Source: Polytrichum commune (Eukaryota; Streptophyta; Polytrichopsida; Polytrichales; Polytrichaceae). Taken from it: a DNA stretch of 64,000 bases. The stretch's first letter is position 1. Every line of letters begins with the position of its first letter. The stretch covers positions 61,162,533 to 61,226,532 of the forward strand of contig OX485804.1 in the NCBI GenBank assembly GCA_950295325.1. Reading direction: 5' to 3'. Positions 13,177 to 23,532 of the stretch are shown piece by piece. The notes below the pieces were generated by a model that worked only from the letters and a program-made list of their open reading frames with translations, did no database searches and was not told the origin of the DNA. Both the position numbers and the translations under genes were made by a program.

Positions 13177-13435
13177 AGGGGTTGTTTACACCATGGACCA
13201 TGAAGTCGTTCTAAGGCCCTGTGATTGGCTGTTGAATTTGTCTCATACCACTTTAGTTTACACCAAAGAAAAATGGTTGGACGGACTATGGAGTTTGAGG
13301 TCTCTAAAAAACATATTTTAAGGCTTGCATTGTCCACTAACACGGTACAACGGGTTTTGTGGTGGTGGGGGGGGGGGGGCAAAAAATATGGTATGATAGA
13401 TTAAGATTATTGTAATAAATTCTTTTTTTGGGGGG
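13177..13435 (+). repeat. truncated copy of the MITE at 51371-51918
   Basis: Starts AGGGGTTGTTTACACCATGG and continues CCATGAAGTCGT, TAGTTTACACCAAAG, GGACTATGGAGTTTGAGGTC and AACGGGTTTTGTGGTGG, parallel to 51371-51640. The right terminus is absent; similarity fades near the T/G runs at about 13420. The minus-strand frame 12960-13382 falls in this repeat and is not considered a gene. Confidence 0.6.
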
Positions 13436-13566
13436 GGTGTGTATACAATAGTGGCTCCCTTTTATTATATACTAATGTTATACTTTGAAACCATAGTAAA
13501 AAATGTTGTTGTTTCTAGTATTCTCTCATTTATCTTGCATCCTCATTTTGGTATGGTTTGGGTAGT

Positions 13567-14112
13567 TGTCGTGTAAATAGCGATCGTGTGTCACTGCAGC
13601 TCAAATACCAACCACCACTAACAAACAATACTAAAACACAGCAAAGTCACATATAATCAACACACCTCGACAAAGAAAGAAGAGAATCAAACACTCATGA
13701 GCTATAAATCTCTCTTCAAATGCACACAATGAGTCAAACTATCTCTCATTCCACCACGGAAGAATCCAAGAGTGTAAGTAGGGGAAGAAGAACTCAAGAT
13801 TTATTACAAAAACATGCAATCTTCACCTCACACAAGCTCTCTCCACACACTCACTCACAGGACTTGACTTGGCAAGAATGCCAAGCCAAGGAGGAGGCTC
13901 CTCACTTAGGAGCCTTCCTCTCCACATCTAGATTCATCCATCCAAACCTAAATGGATGAAGCCGAACGGATAACGTGCGTCCGCTGACGCCGCATACCGT
14001 GACAGCTATCCTGTAAATAACGATCGTGTGTTACTGCAGCTCGAGTACCAACCACCACTAACAAACAACACTAAAACATAGCAAAATCACACATAATCAA
14101 CACACCTCGACA
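13567..14112 (-). repeat. LTR-like block (3' LTR of the gypsy element), with internal 106-bp repeat
   Basis: On the minus strand it begins TGTCGAGGTGTGTTGATTAT directly after a G-rich purine tract and ends ATTTACACGACA, so it has TG..CA ends. Its first and last 106 bp (14112-14007 and 13672-13567) are a direct repeat at roughly 90% identity. The middle has GGAGAGGAAGG and CTTGGATTC blocks shared with the repeat at 1-603. It could alternatively be a very small TRIM-like element with 106-bp LTRs, but no convincing second purine tract is seen inside. Confidence 0.6.
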
Positions 14113-14124
14113 TGCCCCCCCCTT
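14113..14124 (-). other. polypurine tract of the gypsy element
   Basis: AAGGGGGGGGCA on the minus strand lies immediately before the TG of the LTR-like block and 0.3 kb downstream of the PHD finger. This is where plus-strand DNA priming is expected in an LTR retrotransposon. Confidence 0.55.
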
Positions 14125-14442
14125 AGTTGACTATGGAGTCCCGCCAAGCAGCTAGGACCAATGTCAATCCAAAGGGCATGGATAATGAAAGATTGCTCCG
14201 CAACTAACTACTGTGGTGATCGTCATTCCAAGGAACTGTAGGCTGGGTGCAATGTGAGCCCCATCTTTAATCGCCTCTGATGTTTGGACATCATATTCCA
14301 AAGAATTAAATCCACCGCCTTATGTTGATTGCATCTTTAAGCCATAACTCCTCATTTTCCATTTGGACAGGTACAAGATGATGAAAACCACACAAGATCA
14401 TTGAGTACGATTGGTGGAAGCACCAAGTACCGAAGATCCTCG

Positions 14443-15786
14443 ACAGCGATGACAACTCTACTGTCCAGATGGTAGAGAAGTCAAGGGTGGCCTCAAGCAT
14501 GCCATGTGCCAACTGCGTTGACATTGATCACACAAGAATATAGTAGCCGTTTTTTTCTTCTCTCCACAAACAAAACATGGAAGATTCTCTGGAACGACGG
14601 CCAGTTGAGGATGAATTGTACCATCAATGGGTAGATGACATGGGGCACAATTTTTGGAATGCTCACGATATTCCCTGCCATCTTTGTCTTCCAACAACAA
14701 CAAACGACTCGGCAACACCCCCTTCACCCGAAGGATAGTGCGTCCCGCCCTGACATTCAATGTCGTAGGCGCCTCACGTTGGAGATAAACATAATCCCCC
14801 TGTCGGAATCTCCGCAACTGGGGTCGGTAAGCGCCACAGCGAATGTGCGCATAACGTAATGTGTCACGGTGCTGAGCAATGGACAAATTCTCCATGGCCA
14901 TAGGCATGGCCCTCAGGAATAATTGAGTCCGCTCCTGCAAACACTCTGCCCAAATGTTTGGGTCATCCAAGTCCACAACAGGAACTAACTTTTCCCAAAT
15001 AGAACTTGGGAGTATAGGTTCACGTCCATACAACATCTGATACGGGTTGTAGGACGCCAAAAAGGCCTGCCTACTAAATCGATAGTCCATAGCAATCCAA
15101 AGTAACATAAGGTCCCAATCCCAATGGCTTCTCCGAAGTAATCCATACTTCCTCAAGCCACGCTTGGTTGTCTGAACAACCCGTTCAGCCAAGCCATCCG
15201 CCTCCGGATGATACCGAGAGGTGGTGTGGTGATCTATGAGCGCCTTAGTGCACAACTCCTCAAAAGCACTGAGGAACTCCCTCCTTTGCTCCGTCAACAC
15301 CTCAGCCGGTGCTCCAAAACATGCTAACACACGATCCAAAAAGGCGGTTGCGGCCAACTCTGCAGAGTTTTGGGATAAAGCAACAAGCTCAATCAACTTG
15401 CTAAAATGCTCCACCATCACCAACACGTATTTTGCCCCACGTGGCATGACCGCCAACGGTCCCGCAAAGTCCAACGACCAACGGTAGCCCAATCCCATGA
15501 TAGGTAAGGGTTGTAACTGAGGTGACAAGGTGTTAGAGCTAGACCTGACTCGGTCACAAACTTCACACCTTCCGACATAAGCAGCCACCTGCTGATACAT
15601 GCCAGTCCACCAATATTGGCCACGCAACATCGAATGTGTCCTGCGTATGCCAAAATGGCCAAGTTCCTCGTGCACTTGTCGCACCAAGGAGGCCCTCTGA
15701 TCCGGTCTAGGGACAATACGCCTTGTCCCATCCGACAACAATCGAAATAGCAAACTGTTCTCCCAACGGAACCTTGTTATTTGATG
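14443..15786 (-). pseudogene. integrase with C-terminal PHD finger (gypsy pol, broken)
   Basis: The open part runs from 15753 to the stop at 14460-14458 (431 codons). It has the HHCC zinc module (HEELGHFG, later CEVCDRV), the core with SLDFAGPL (first catalytic Asp), LTEQRREF where the second catalytic Asp is normally in LTDQG.EF, and a HPEADGLAER segment with the downstream Glu. The second Asp is therefore Glu here and the following Gly is Arg, both predicted to be damaging. A GPY/F-like segment follows, then a PHD-type C4HC3 cluster at 14577-14443: CFVC, CDQC, WHMAC, and SCHRC just after the stop. The TAG sits exactly where the PHD consensus has Trp two residues before the seventh ligand. 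Upstream, a TGA at 15789-15787 separates this part from RNase H in the same frame. Confidence 0.85.
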
Positions 15787-16250
15787 TCAAATCCTATCAT
15801 TTTCCATTGCCGAAATAGACGAAGGAAATGCACCATGTTGAAGCTTATGTAATACGGAAAGATCCTCCCATATATCCGCAATAGCTTGAGGCCGATCAGT
15901 CTCATCATCCGAGCCCTGTATCGAAACCTCCACAGATACACCAGAAAATAAAGTGAGGTAAGTAGTCGCGTGCCAACCGGGAACTGCCTCTCGATCACAA
16001 TCTCCATGCCACTTGGCCCCGGTCAAGTCCTCATCCGAAGGACTTGGATTGCGTGAGAGTCCATCTGCATCCAGGTTGGTAATCCCAGCATGGTGTACCA
16101 CCTCAAAGTCATACTCTTGGAGCAACAAAGCCCACCTGGCAAGCTTGCCAGTAAGCTTATCCGACTCCATGAGCCACCGTAATGGTTGATGGTCAGTCAC
16201 CAAAGTAAAGCGTTGACCATAAAGGTACGGCCGAAAATAGGCAATAGCCC
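15787..16250 (-). pseudogene. RNase H, C-terminal part (gypsy pol, interrupted)
   Basis: Reads AIAYFRPYLYGQRFTL then VTDHQPLRWLM and later HHAGITNLDADGLSRNP, which is the end of the Ty3/gypsy RNase H with the DHQPL and NxDALSR-like motifs. The N-terminal part lies 1.9 kb away at 18155-18349, separated by an inserted element. About 120 codons of connector to the integrase follow, ending at an in-frame TGA. Confidence 0.8.
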
Positions 16251-18154
16251 TGTGAGGCCAAACCCACCACCCTTAAGCCATTAGTCCGGGTATGGGTTTG
16301 AGAATCACATGTCTTATGTCGAGAATTGTAGAAACATGAAATTCAACTTCAACTCTCCACCAATGCACTAGTCGTGCTAGTCTTTATTAACTTCTTCCAA
16401 GAGTTCACAAGCACCCTTCCTCCTACTCACCCCTTAGAGCGTGTTCCACTCTCCATGTGAGAGTGACTAGCTCACTACTCCTCATTTTTAAAGATTTTCA
16501 TTTATTTCGAAACTTTCTTAGCTTCACACTTTGCTTGAGACAATGATGCCTCGATACCACTAGTATCGTGTATGGTTATTCCCTTAGCGGACTCAAGCTC
16601 CCAAGTCATAGCCTTTGCCACACATGCCCTTGCCGATATTCCTCTTGAGCTTTTGGTCTTAGCAAAACTTTCACTTGTTGAATCCATGAATTAATGGCCA
16701 ACTCCTCAGCTTGATAGCAACCCCACACTTGATGCCTGCTCCGCAACTTAGTGTCAACTCCATGTTTAATGTCAACCCCGTAGCTTAGCACCAACTCTGT
16801 ATCTTAATGCCACCATGTAGCCACACACTTAACCAACAATCTAAGGTAGGGTGTAGCTTGAACTAACCAAAGACTAATTAACTGGGAGGCTAATTAGGCT
16901 AGTAGGCACTAATTAACTAATAAACCCAACTCTTAGCTGCGGCTACTTCTAACTAAATAAACCCAGCTCCTTCATAAACCCAGTTCCTTACTTCTAACTA
17001 AATAAACCCAGCTCCTTCATAAACCTAGCTCCCTACTTCTAACTAAATAAACCCAGCTCCTTCATAAACCCAGCTCCCTACTTCTAACTAAATAAACCCA
17101 GCTCCTTCATAAACCCAGCTCCTTACTTCTAATTAAATAAATCCAGCTCCTTCATAAACCCAGCTCCCTACTTCTAACTAAATAAACGTACCCAGCTCCT
17201 TCATAAACCCAGCTCCCTACTTCTAACTAAATAAACCCAGCTCCTTACTTCTAATTAAATAAATCCAACTCCTTCATAAACCCAGCTCCCTACTTCTAAC
17301 TAAATAAACCCAGCTCCTTCATAAACCCAGCTGCCTACTTCTAACTAAATAAACCCAGCTCCTTCATAAACCCAGCTCCTTACTTCTAATTAAATAATCC
17401 AGCTCCTTCATAAACCCATCTCGCTACTTCTAACTAAATAAACCCAGCTCCTTCATAAACCCAGCTCCCTACTTCTAACTAAATAAACCCAGCTCCTTCA
17501 TAAACCCAGCTCCTTAGCTGCGGCTACTTCTAACTAAGCTTCTCCACCCTCAACCACAAAAACCAGAAAATGAACACAAGAGAGCTTCTCCAAGGCCTCC
17601 CCCTAATTCACCTACCTAATTCCACTAATCCCACTAAGTCCCCTACCTAATTCCACATTTTTTTCCCGAGCTCTAAGAGCTCAACTTCCTAGAGGAGAGA
17701 GAGAGAGAGAGGAGAAGAGAAAAAAAAGTGAAGAGAGGAGGAGGAAGGGGAAGAGAAGAGAGAAATGGAATGAGGGAGAGAGAGGAGGAGGGTGAGAGGA
17801 TAGGAGTGAAGGAAGGTGCACCCAAGACCACAACCTTCTAATCCTCTCCTACTTAGTAGGACCTTATCCTATCCACTAAACCCTCACCCCCTAAACCAAC
17901 AAGAACATGTTCTAATTCAAACATTTAAATCAAAGGCACTTCCCCTTGCCTCATCAAGCACTACTCCTCTAATCAAAACACTCCCTAATGTCACTAAGCT
18001 TCTAATTCACCACACAAAATGGCTTAAGGCCTAAACATAAATCTACACCAAGCCTCACTCTTTTTATACTTTTGATTGTTTTAACACACTCCAAATGCAA
18101 TTCTAAGTAGGATCTAAATATATATAAAATATGAGCACTCATTTTGGGCTCATA
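16251..18154 (-). mobile_element. 1904-bp solo-LTR-like insertion in RNase H, 5-bp target duplication
   Basis: It is flanked by AGCCC at 16246-16250 and 18155-18159, and removing it with one AGCCC restores the RNase H reading frame (AAVWA|IAYFRPYL). Its ends are TGTGAGGCCAAA and TTTGGGCTCATA, a 12-bp imperfect inverted repeat compatible with TG..CA LTR ends in which one base has mutated. In minus orientation a TATA-like AGTATAAAAAGAG occurs about 100 bp from the start. Inside lie a 45-bp minisatellite (16951-17545) and a purine-rich stretch (17690-17800). No coding region is seen. A non-autonomous TIR element is the alternative. Confidence 0.75.
16951..17545. repeat. 45-bp minisatellite, about 13 units
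   Basis: The unit starts AACTAAATAAACCCAGCTCC and continues with TTCATAAACCCAGCTCCCTA and CTTCT. About 13 tandem units run with single-base variants (AATTAAATAAATCC, CTCCTTACTTCT), one truncated unit near 17226 and one with a 4-bp insertion near 17185. Each unit is itself composed of two AAACCCAGCTCC half-motifs. It lies wholly inside the solo-LTR-like insertion. The units are contiguous with no unique spacers. Confidence 0.9.
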
Positions 18155-19452
18155 AGCCCATACCGCCGCCAATGCTTCTCCCTCGTAGGACGAATAATTA
18201 GCCTCCGCCGTGTTATTGCTTCGCGACGCGTAAGCAACAACATACTCTCGGCCAAAGTCATCTTTCTGAGTGAGAACTGCTCCCAAACCCAATGAGCTCC
18301 AGTCCATATGCAACTGGAAAGATTTGGAGACATCTAGACGTTGAAGCACTGGAGCCGTACCCAGTTTCTACTTCAATGTCTCAAATGCTTGTTGCTGCTC
18401 ACAACCCTAAGTCCAAGGTTGGTCCTTGCTCGTGAGAATGGTCAGAGGCTTGGCGATCAAGCTAAAGTTCTTGACGAATCGCCGATAGTAATTCGCCAAG
18501 CCCAAGAAAGCACAAAGTCTCGGCACATCGACCGGTGCCGGGATCTTTTGCAAGGCGTTCACCTTAGCTTGCTGCACCCAAGACCTCCTGGAATAATCAT
18601 ATGACCCAGATATGTTTGTCGATCATGGAAAAACTTGCACTTGCCATGGTGCAAGCGCAATCCCCACCGCCGTAATCGCTCAAAAATGGCTTGAAGATGC
18701 CTTACATGATCCTCTGGTGTTTTGCTGAAAATGATCACATCATCAATATAACACCGAGCAAAAGGCAAACTAGAGAGTACTTAGTCCATCACTCTCTGAA
18801 ACTCGGCAGCTGCATTCTTGAGGCCAAATGGAAGAAATTTCCAATGGTAAAGTTGATCATTCCCATCATGATCAACTTTCCATAATGCGGTTTTCACTCG
18901 ATCTCCCGCAAGCAATGGGAGCTAGTGATAGCCGGATCTCAAGTCTAGGGTACTAAAGACTCGAGAAAATCCGATGGCATCGAACAACTCCTCGGGGATT
19001 GGCATGGGATAACGATCCGACTTGGTCTTCCGATTAACTGGACAGTTATCCCCACACATCCGCTTCTTCGTCCAATTACCAAAGATATCCTTCTTCGATG
19101 GCATCAATGTAGCACAAACATACTCCCCGTTGGAAAATTCGAATAGTTTGCCTGCCAAAAGCTCTCGACAACGGGCCTGAACGCTAATCCGCTCGGAAAC
19201 ACTGAGTCTATAAGGTCTCCGAAAAATGGGATGGTCGTCCTTCAACTGAATGTGGATGGGGTTTCCTTTATAACCTTCAAGATCCTGAAGGCTAAAAGCA
19301 AAACACCTACGTTACGAGCGAATAAATGCTCATATTTTCCGTGCCTCAGCACCAGTGAGATGAGGGCCCAATTCCAATGGCCAATCATCAAAATAGGTGG
19401 TCTCCTTCTCCACCAGAAGAGAACCACTTGGTGCAGGCACGGACTCTAACTG
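18155..19452 (-). pseudogene. reverse transcriptase and N-terminal RNase H (gypsy pol, broken)
   Basis: Reading down the minus strand: DDHPIFRRPYRLS, then the RT finger and palm (NRKTKSDRYPMPIPEE, FSTLDLRSGYH), the catalytic YIDDV at about 18728, LGH, and the RNase H start ending SNNTAEANYSSYEGEALAA. The active-site YIDD is intact. In-frame stops lie at 18924-18922 after SGYH, before the YIDD motif, and twice in the connection segment; a frameshift near 18585 separates the YIDD part from the connection domain. Two further stops lie near 19330 upstream of RT. The frame matches that of the methyltransferase upstream. Confidence 0.85.
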
Positions 19453-19776
19453 CTAATGAGAGGAGGGGCCATTAACCATGCCCCCAACCTCCGTGCTAGC
19501 ACTAGAGTCTGGTCTTTCTTCATCACCACCAATATGTGATGATGATGCCATTACAGGAGGTGAAGAAATCGAAGCAGTGTAAAAATGTTGAGCTCGAAGC
19601 TCCTCCATCACATGCTGCTCGAATCGAGAAATTTGCTCGGCTTCTCCGACCATGGCTTCAATTCCCTCCTCCATGGATGTGGACCGCGGTGCCCCCTGAC
19701 CAGAGTCCTTTGCCCCCAGAGACATCAACTGGTCACCACGATGCCTTTGCAATGCAAGGCATAAACCAAACGTTCA
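19453..19776 (-). pseudogene. linker between methyltransferase and reverse transcriptase
   Basis: About 100 codons in the same frame as both neighbours, bounded by TGA at 19776-19774 and TAG at 19455-19453. The segment is rich in Ser, Glu and Gly with no recognised domain. It probably includes the normal spacer of the polyprotein and possibly a protease cleavage site, which cannot be seen directly. Confidence 0.5.
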
Positions 19777-20715
19777 TACCATAGTATGAAAATCCATGGC
19801 TTGGCCCAACACAAAGCGTCGTTGGCCCTCAGAAAGGCCAGGAGCTGCGGTGGTACCAGTGTGGAATCCCATGGCACGTTCCCGTTCATCAACCAAGGGT
19901 TCGGTGTGGGTTTTGGTGTTAGTATCCCACATCATATCCGGCCCCCGATCGCGGAAGGCGAATGACTGTGGAAACATCATAAAGGTGGGAAAGGCCCTCC
20001 GTGGTAACCCCACTTTGTTGACCAATGCCAACGGGGATAAATCATTTCGAACAACCGGCAAAGAGTTCCGGTTTGGATCCAAGATGTCATCCACCTTCTG
20101 ATCCAAAGGTGGAGGCATTACAGAAAATGCTGCAGCTAAAGTAGATGGCGGTGCGAGGTTGGTCCAAATCCACCGAGGCCGGTGGACATAAGATCCAATT
20201 CTCGCGGCATCCACAAAAATGAAATCTCCAAGGTGTTGACGGACATATTGACCGCCTTCCAGCACCTTGTCCCGAGAGTCTCTCAACAAAGGTACATTCT
20301 CGAAGATATACCCTGGCGGGGAAGGTTGTTGGGAAAACCACCACTGCATGAGGCGGATGAGGTCCTAAAATAGACTAGACCTGGGATCCTCTAGACCTTG
20401 GCCTGCTCTAGCACGGGAATGGCCTTGGCATGGCCAACCCTCAACCACCATATCCACCAGACCCAAGTGTCGTAAGTCGGCCTCACTGATGAGTGTAACA
20501 TTACAAGGGAGACGTGAAAAACACCCACGAATGGCACTCGGGTGTAACTGTTGTGGATACAACACCATCAACTGGTGAAGATGGTGACGAGCCACACGGG
20601 TGGACACCTGAGAATTGTCCACATAGACATACTGTTTGACCGTGAGGCCAACCTCCAATACGGCTGTTAATCCTGTGCCAATGCCCCCAAACAACTCCAC
20701 CAAAGTAATCCCAGT
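19777..20715 (-). pseudogene. C5-cytosine DNA methyltransferase domain inside gypsy pol
   Basis: Conserved motifs occur in standard order on the minus strand: motif I LVELFGGIGTGL (about 20700-20665, SAM binding), motif II YVDN, motif III-like DLRHLG, motif IV VEGWPCQGHS (about 20440-20415) with the catalytic Cys intact and the downstream DPRSSLF, motif VI FENV (about 20304-20293), motif VIII-like RIGSYVHRPRW (about 20205-20170) and a C-terminal ERERAMGF..GTT segment (about 19890-19860) resembling DNMT3/DRM-type ends. It would transfer a methyl group from SAM to C5 of cytosine. A TAG at 20367-20365 splits motif IV from motif VI at a position where Gln fits; otherwise the domain is one continuous frame of about 310 codons. 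It lies between protease and RT, in frame with both RT and the protease C-terminus, so it was part of the polyprotein and not a later insertion. Confidence 0.88.
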
Positions 20716-21572
20716 GTTTGGAGGGCGCCACAAAATAGGACGTGCCAACGTGGATGGAGTATCCGGTATAAATGGTGTGGTAGAACCGAGACAGAGGACA
20801 ATGTCCTCACACCTTCGGAATAAGCCGGCGGAATCACGCCACGGTGGTAAAGGGTCCTTGGGGTGGCGTATCAAGGCATTCCTAGGTGCCATCTCTGGTG
20901 GGTCTTCAACACTCCCCATAAATGCCAATGACTCCTCCAATAATGCGGATCCATAAGGCAATGTATCCACAATAGCACTGCATTCAAAGACCATGGATAA
21001 TGGTGCGATGGTGGCGGCCGCTGCAAATGCCACAGGAATAAGTTCCCTACGGCCGTCTCCAGCCGACCAACCTGGTTGGATCCAAACCTCCTCAGTCCAG
21101 TTGTCTAAACCAAAACCGAGAGGGTAAAGTGCTTGCTGACCAACTAAAATATTATAGTTGGTCGCATCCGTCACCGTACACTTGAGAAGAAAAGGTGCGG
21201 GTGAATCTCCAGGCTTCACTCGGAAGCTAAGTTGTAATGGCTCCTGCGTATAACTTGTGCCTACTCCACGTGACCAATGGACGTGACAATGGTGAATGGA
21301 CAGGGAGCCAAATCCTCGGCCGCCAACCCCAACTCCTGGGCAAGCCTCTTGCCGATCATAACAGGTTGTGCTCCCGAATCCATCATCATACATTGGGGAG
21401 CAACTCGAATAGGGTTGCCCCCAGTCCAACTAATCACCAAAATGCCAGAATCATTCACCATACGTACAACGCCAGGTCCGATGCCTCGACGCTCGCGAGC
21501 AGGTCGAGCAGCGAAATCTGAGAGATAAGCTGCGCTCGCGGAGGCTCGTGAATCATAAGATGTGGTGGGCTC
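20716..21572 (-). pseudogene. aspartic protease and connector (gypsy pol, frameshifted)
   Basis: The catalytic triplet appears as MMMDSGAQPVMIG (about 21385-21350), the DSGA form typical of retroviral-type proteases, after a lead-in with ILVISWTGG. Frame is lost near 21255 (stop at 21263-21261), and the C-terminal half continues in the next frame with NYNILVGQQALYPLGFGLDNW, typical of plant gypsy proteases. About 100 codons of proline-rich connector follow before methyltransferase motif I. The DSG active site is intact. Confidence 0.8.
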
Positions 21573-23532
21573 TCAGCCATCCGAGGTGTGTGCGTCAAAA
21601 GACGTAATGGCCTCTGCTGCAAGCCTCGCTCGTCGTCTAGCCGTTTCCTCCGGGTCCTCCGTGGTAGGATGGTCAACGGTGGCTTGAGCCACAGTCAAAG
21701 AAGACAGGGGTGCCTTTCCTTCGAAAATCCTACCGGCTAAGTGAAAAACCTTAGCGGGTTGGATGTCGGATGACGACCACTCCATAGCTGTGAACAAAGG
21801 GGTGTGCAACACTTTGGATGCCAAAGTGTGCACCAAGTCAGTCGCCATATTCGAAGCCTCTAAGCTCGAATGACGACTACTGATAGATTGGACAGCATCC
21901 GCCAATCCAAAAGACAATGGCAGGCGGGCCTAGCCAATCTGATCTGCGGGACCATTGTCCCAGGCTCGTAGGCTATTCACAGACTCCCCTTTGGTCGAAG
22001 GCATGGCTCGTGACACGGATTGAGCACGTGTCACCGCTGCGGAGCTCATCACCTCCCCCGAGGCTCCGAACATATAATAATCCGGAATGGAGGAACTAGC
22101 CTGAGCTCCGGAGGAAGACGGTGAGGGCAAGACTTGGCCGGATGACACCAAACTTTTGAACCTCTCCTCCAAGGCTCCAATCTTTGCCTCCAACGTCTTC
22201 TCCCGATCGGAAGCAGGACGTTTCTCTCGATGGAGAGCGAAGCAGTTCTCCACCGCATGATTGTTCTGCCTACAATGGGAATACTTCAACTGCTTGGGTA
22301 AATGTTTACCCGCCCCCTTCGTCAAGACCTTAGCGGGAACAAATGGTTTCCGCTTCGGATTACCTACGGTCTGGGCTGGCCTTTGCTTTGAAGGACAATC
22401 CTTCTTAGCATGGCCCGCTTGCCCACAAGACCAACAATACATGGTCTTATCCACCTCTGCCTCCGCCAATCCTGCAGCTGCAACCGCAACCTTCCGGGAT
22501 TAGCTAGAATCCACTAGCAAGGACACCAAATCGGTGGCGTCGTGCTGACACAAGGCACGATCACATTGCTCAACAATAGCGAAAGCCTCTGCAAGTGTCG
22601 CACGGCTACCATAATCCATGATGATCATGGGCAGCGCTAAGTCAATGAGGCGTTTGTCAATCTTGGACAAAAAAACCTTCACCAACTGGCTCTCTGCAAA
22701 AACACCTCCAGATTCTCTAGCAAACCTCGCCAACCTCGTGTACATGGTACGAGGTGTGTCCTCTTTCTCTCGTCGAAAGTCTTGGATCCGCTACATTTGA
22801 TCTCGGCGGAAACCTTCATATTCCTCCTCTACATGGAGTTGGAATTCTTGCAGAGGATCAAAATCAGGCGGAGCACCTAAAGAGGCTAATGCCGCCTGGG
22901 TAGCCTGGGCATATCGAGAGAGTGGAAGACTCGGACTCGACGTACTCGCAGATGCGGACGCGGAAGCCTGATCTTTAGGCCCACAGGGAAAACTTCCCTC
23001 CACATCCACCACAACGATGCCCTCGGCTTGCTCCGGATTCACCACAGGAGCGGCTAATAAAGTAGAAGTTGCGCCGTCCTTTAATGCGGAAACCAACTCC
23101 ACCCGAGTCTCCCAATATCGCTCCACCTGACGCAACACCATCCAATGAGCATCCATCCATTGCTCATAAGTCTGGAGCGCCTCGTGCTCCAAATATTGGG
23201 GTAGTAGCTCGAACGCATACTAGTCATTGAAACTGGTATTGCGTTGACGCTTCTCCTTCATCCATGTCCTGAACCGAATTTTCCAATTTTGTAGGGATGG
23301 TCCTTGCTCGACCGGAAAATCGGTCTCGGATGCCGCCTCACGTCTTCTCCTCCATCTCGTCAAAGGATCCCACCTAAAGGACGTGAGACCGAGTGTCAGT
23401 CCTCCATGCCAAAGTAGGCTGAAAAGCCTCGTCGGATGCTACCACTGGTTCAACGTCCAAGACGTCCGAGGATCGACCTTCCGATGATGCCGGAGACGGA
23501 GTACGATAATGTTGGCTCCACGTTGTAATCAT
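21573..23532 (-). pseudogene. gag polyprotein with CCHC zinc knuckle (broken)
   Basis: A candidate start ATG lies at 23532-23530 (MITTWSQH). A helical capsid-like region follows with EEEYEGFRRDQM, DFRREKEDTP, RLARFARESGG and LAEAFAIVEQCDRALC, the usual Ty3/gypsy capsid pattern. The nucleocapsid knuckle is CWSCGQAGHAKKDC (C-x2-C-x4-H-x4-C) near 22440. In-frame stops fall at 23222-23220, 22793-22791, 22502-22500, 21932-21930 and 21575-21573, all in one frame; a frameshift near 23380 affects the N-terminus. A serine-rich variable segment follows the knuckle. Capsid and knuckle would package the element RNA. Confidence 0.8.

Larger units (their letters stand above)
13567..23532 (-). mobile_element. 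decayed Ty3/gypsy retrotransposon with DNA methyltransferase and PHD finger
   Basis: A gag-pol polyprotein can be followed on the minus strand: gag with CCHC knuckle, aspartic protease, C5-cytosine methyltransferase, reverse transcriptase, RNase H, integrase, PHD finger, then a polypurine tract and an LTR-like block. The integrase after RNase H places it in the Ty3/gypsy order. Once the 1904-bp insertion and its 5-bp duplication at 16251-18159 are discounted, RNase H is back in one frame. The copy carries about a dozen in-frame stops and three frameshifts (near 23380, 21255 and 18585), so it cannot make a full polyprotein. No chromodomain is seen. No 5' LTR matching 13567-14112 is found upstream of gag to about 30 kb. 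Cytosine methyltransferases inside eukaryotic retrotransposons are known (reported in Symbiodinium and Klebsormidium); whether this lineage has been described I cannot tell. Confidence 0.9.

Noticed and set aside
12960-13382. 140-codon minus-strand frame as a gene
   Set aside because: It is carried by a truncated MITE copy and low-complexity sequence; the related copy at 51371 does not keep the frame.
16951-17545. CRISPR-like array
   Set aside because: Units are contiguous without unique spacers and lie inside a plant LTR-like insertion; it is a minisatellite.
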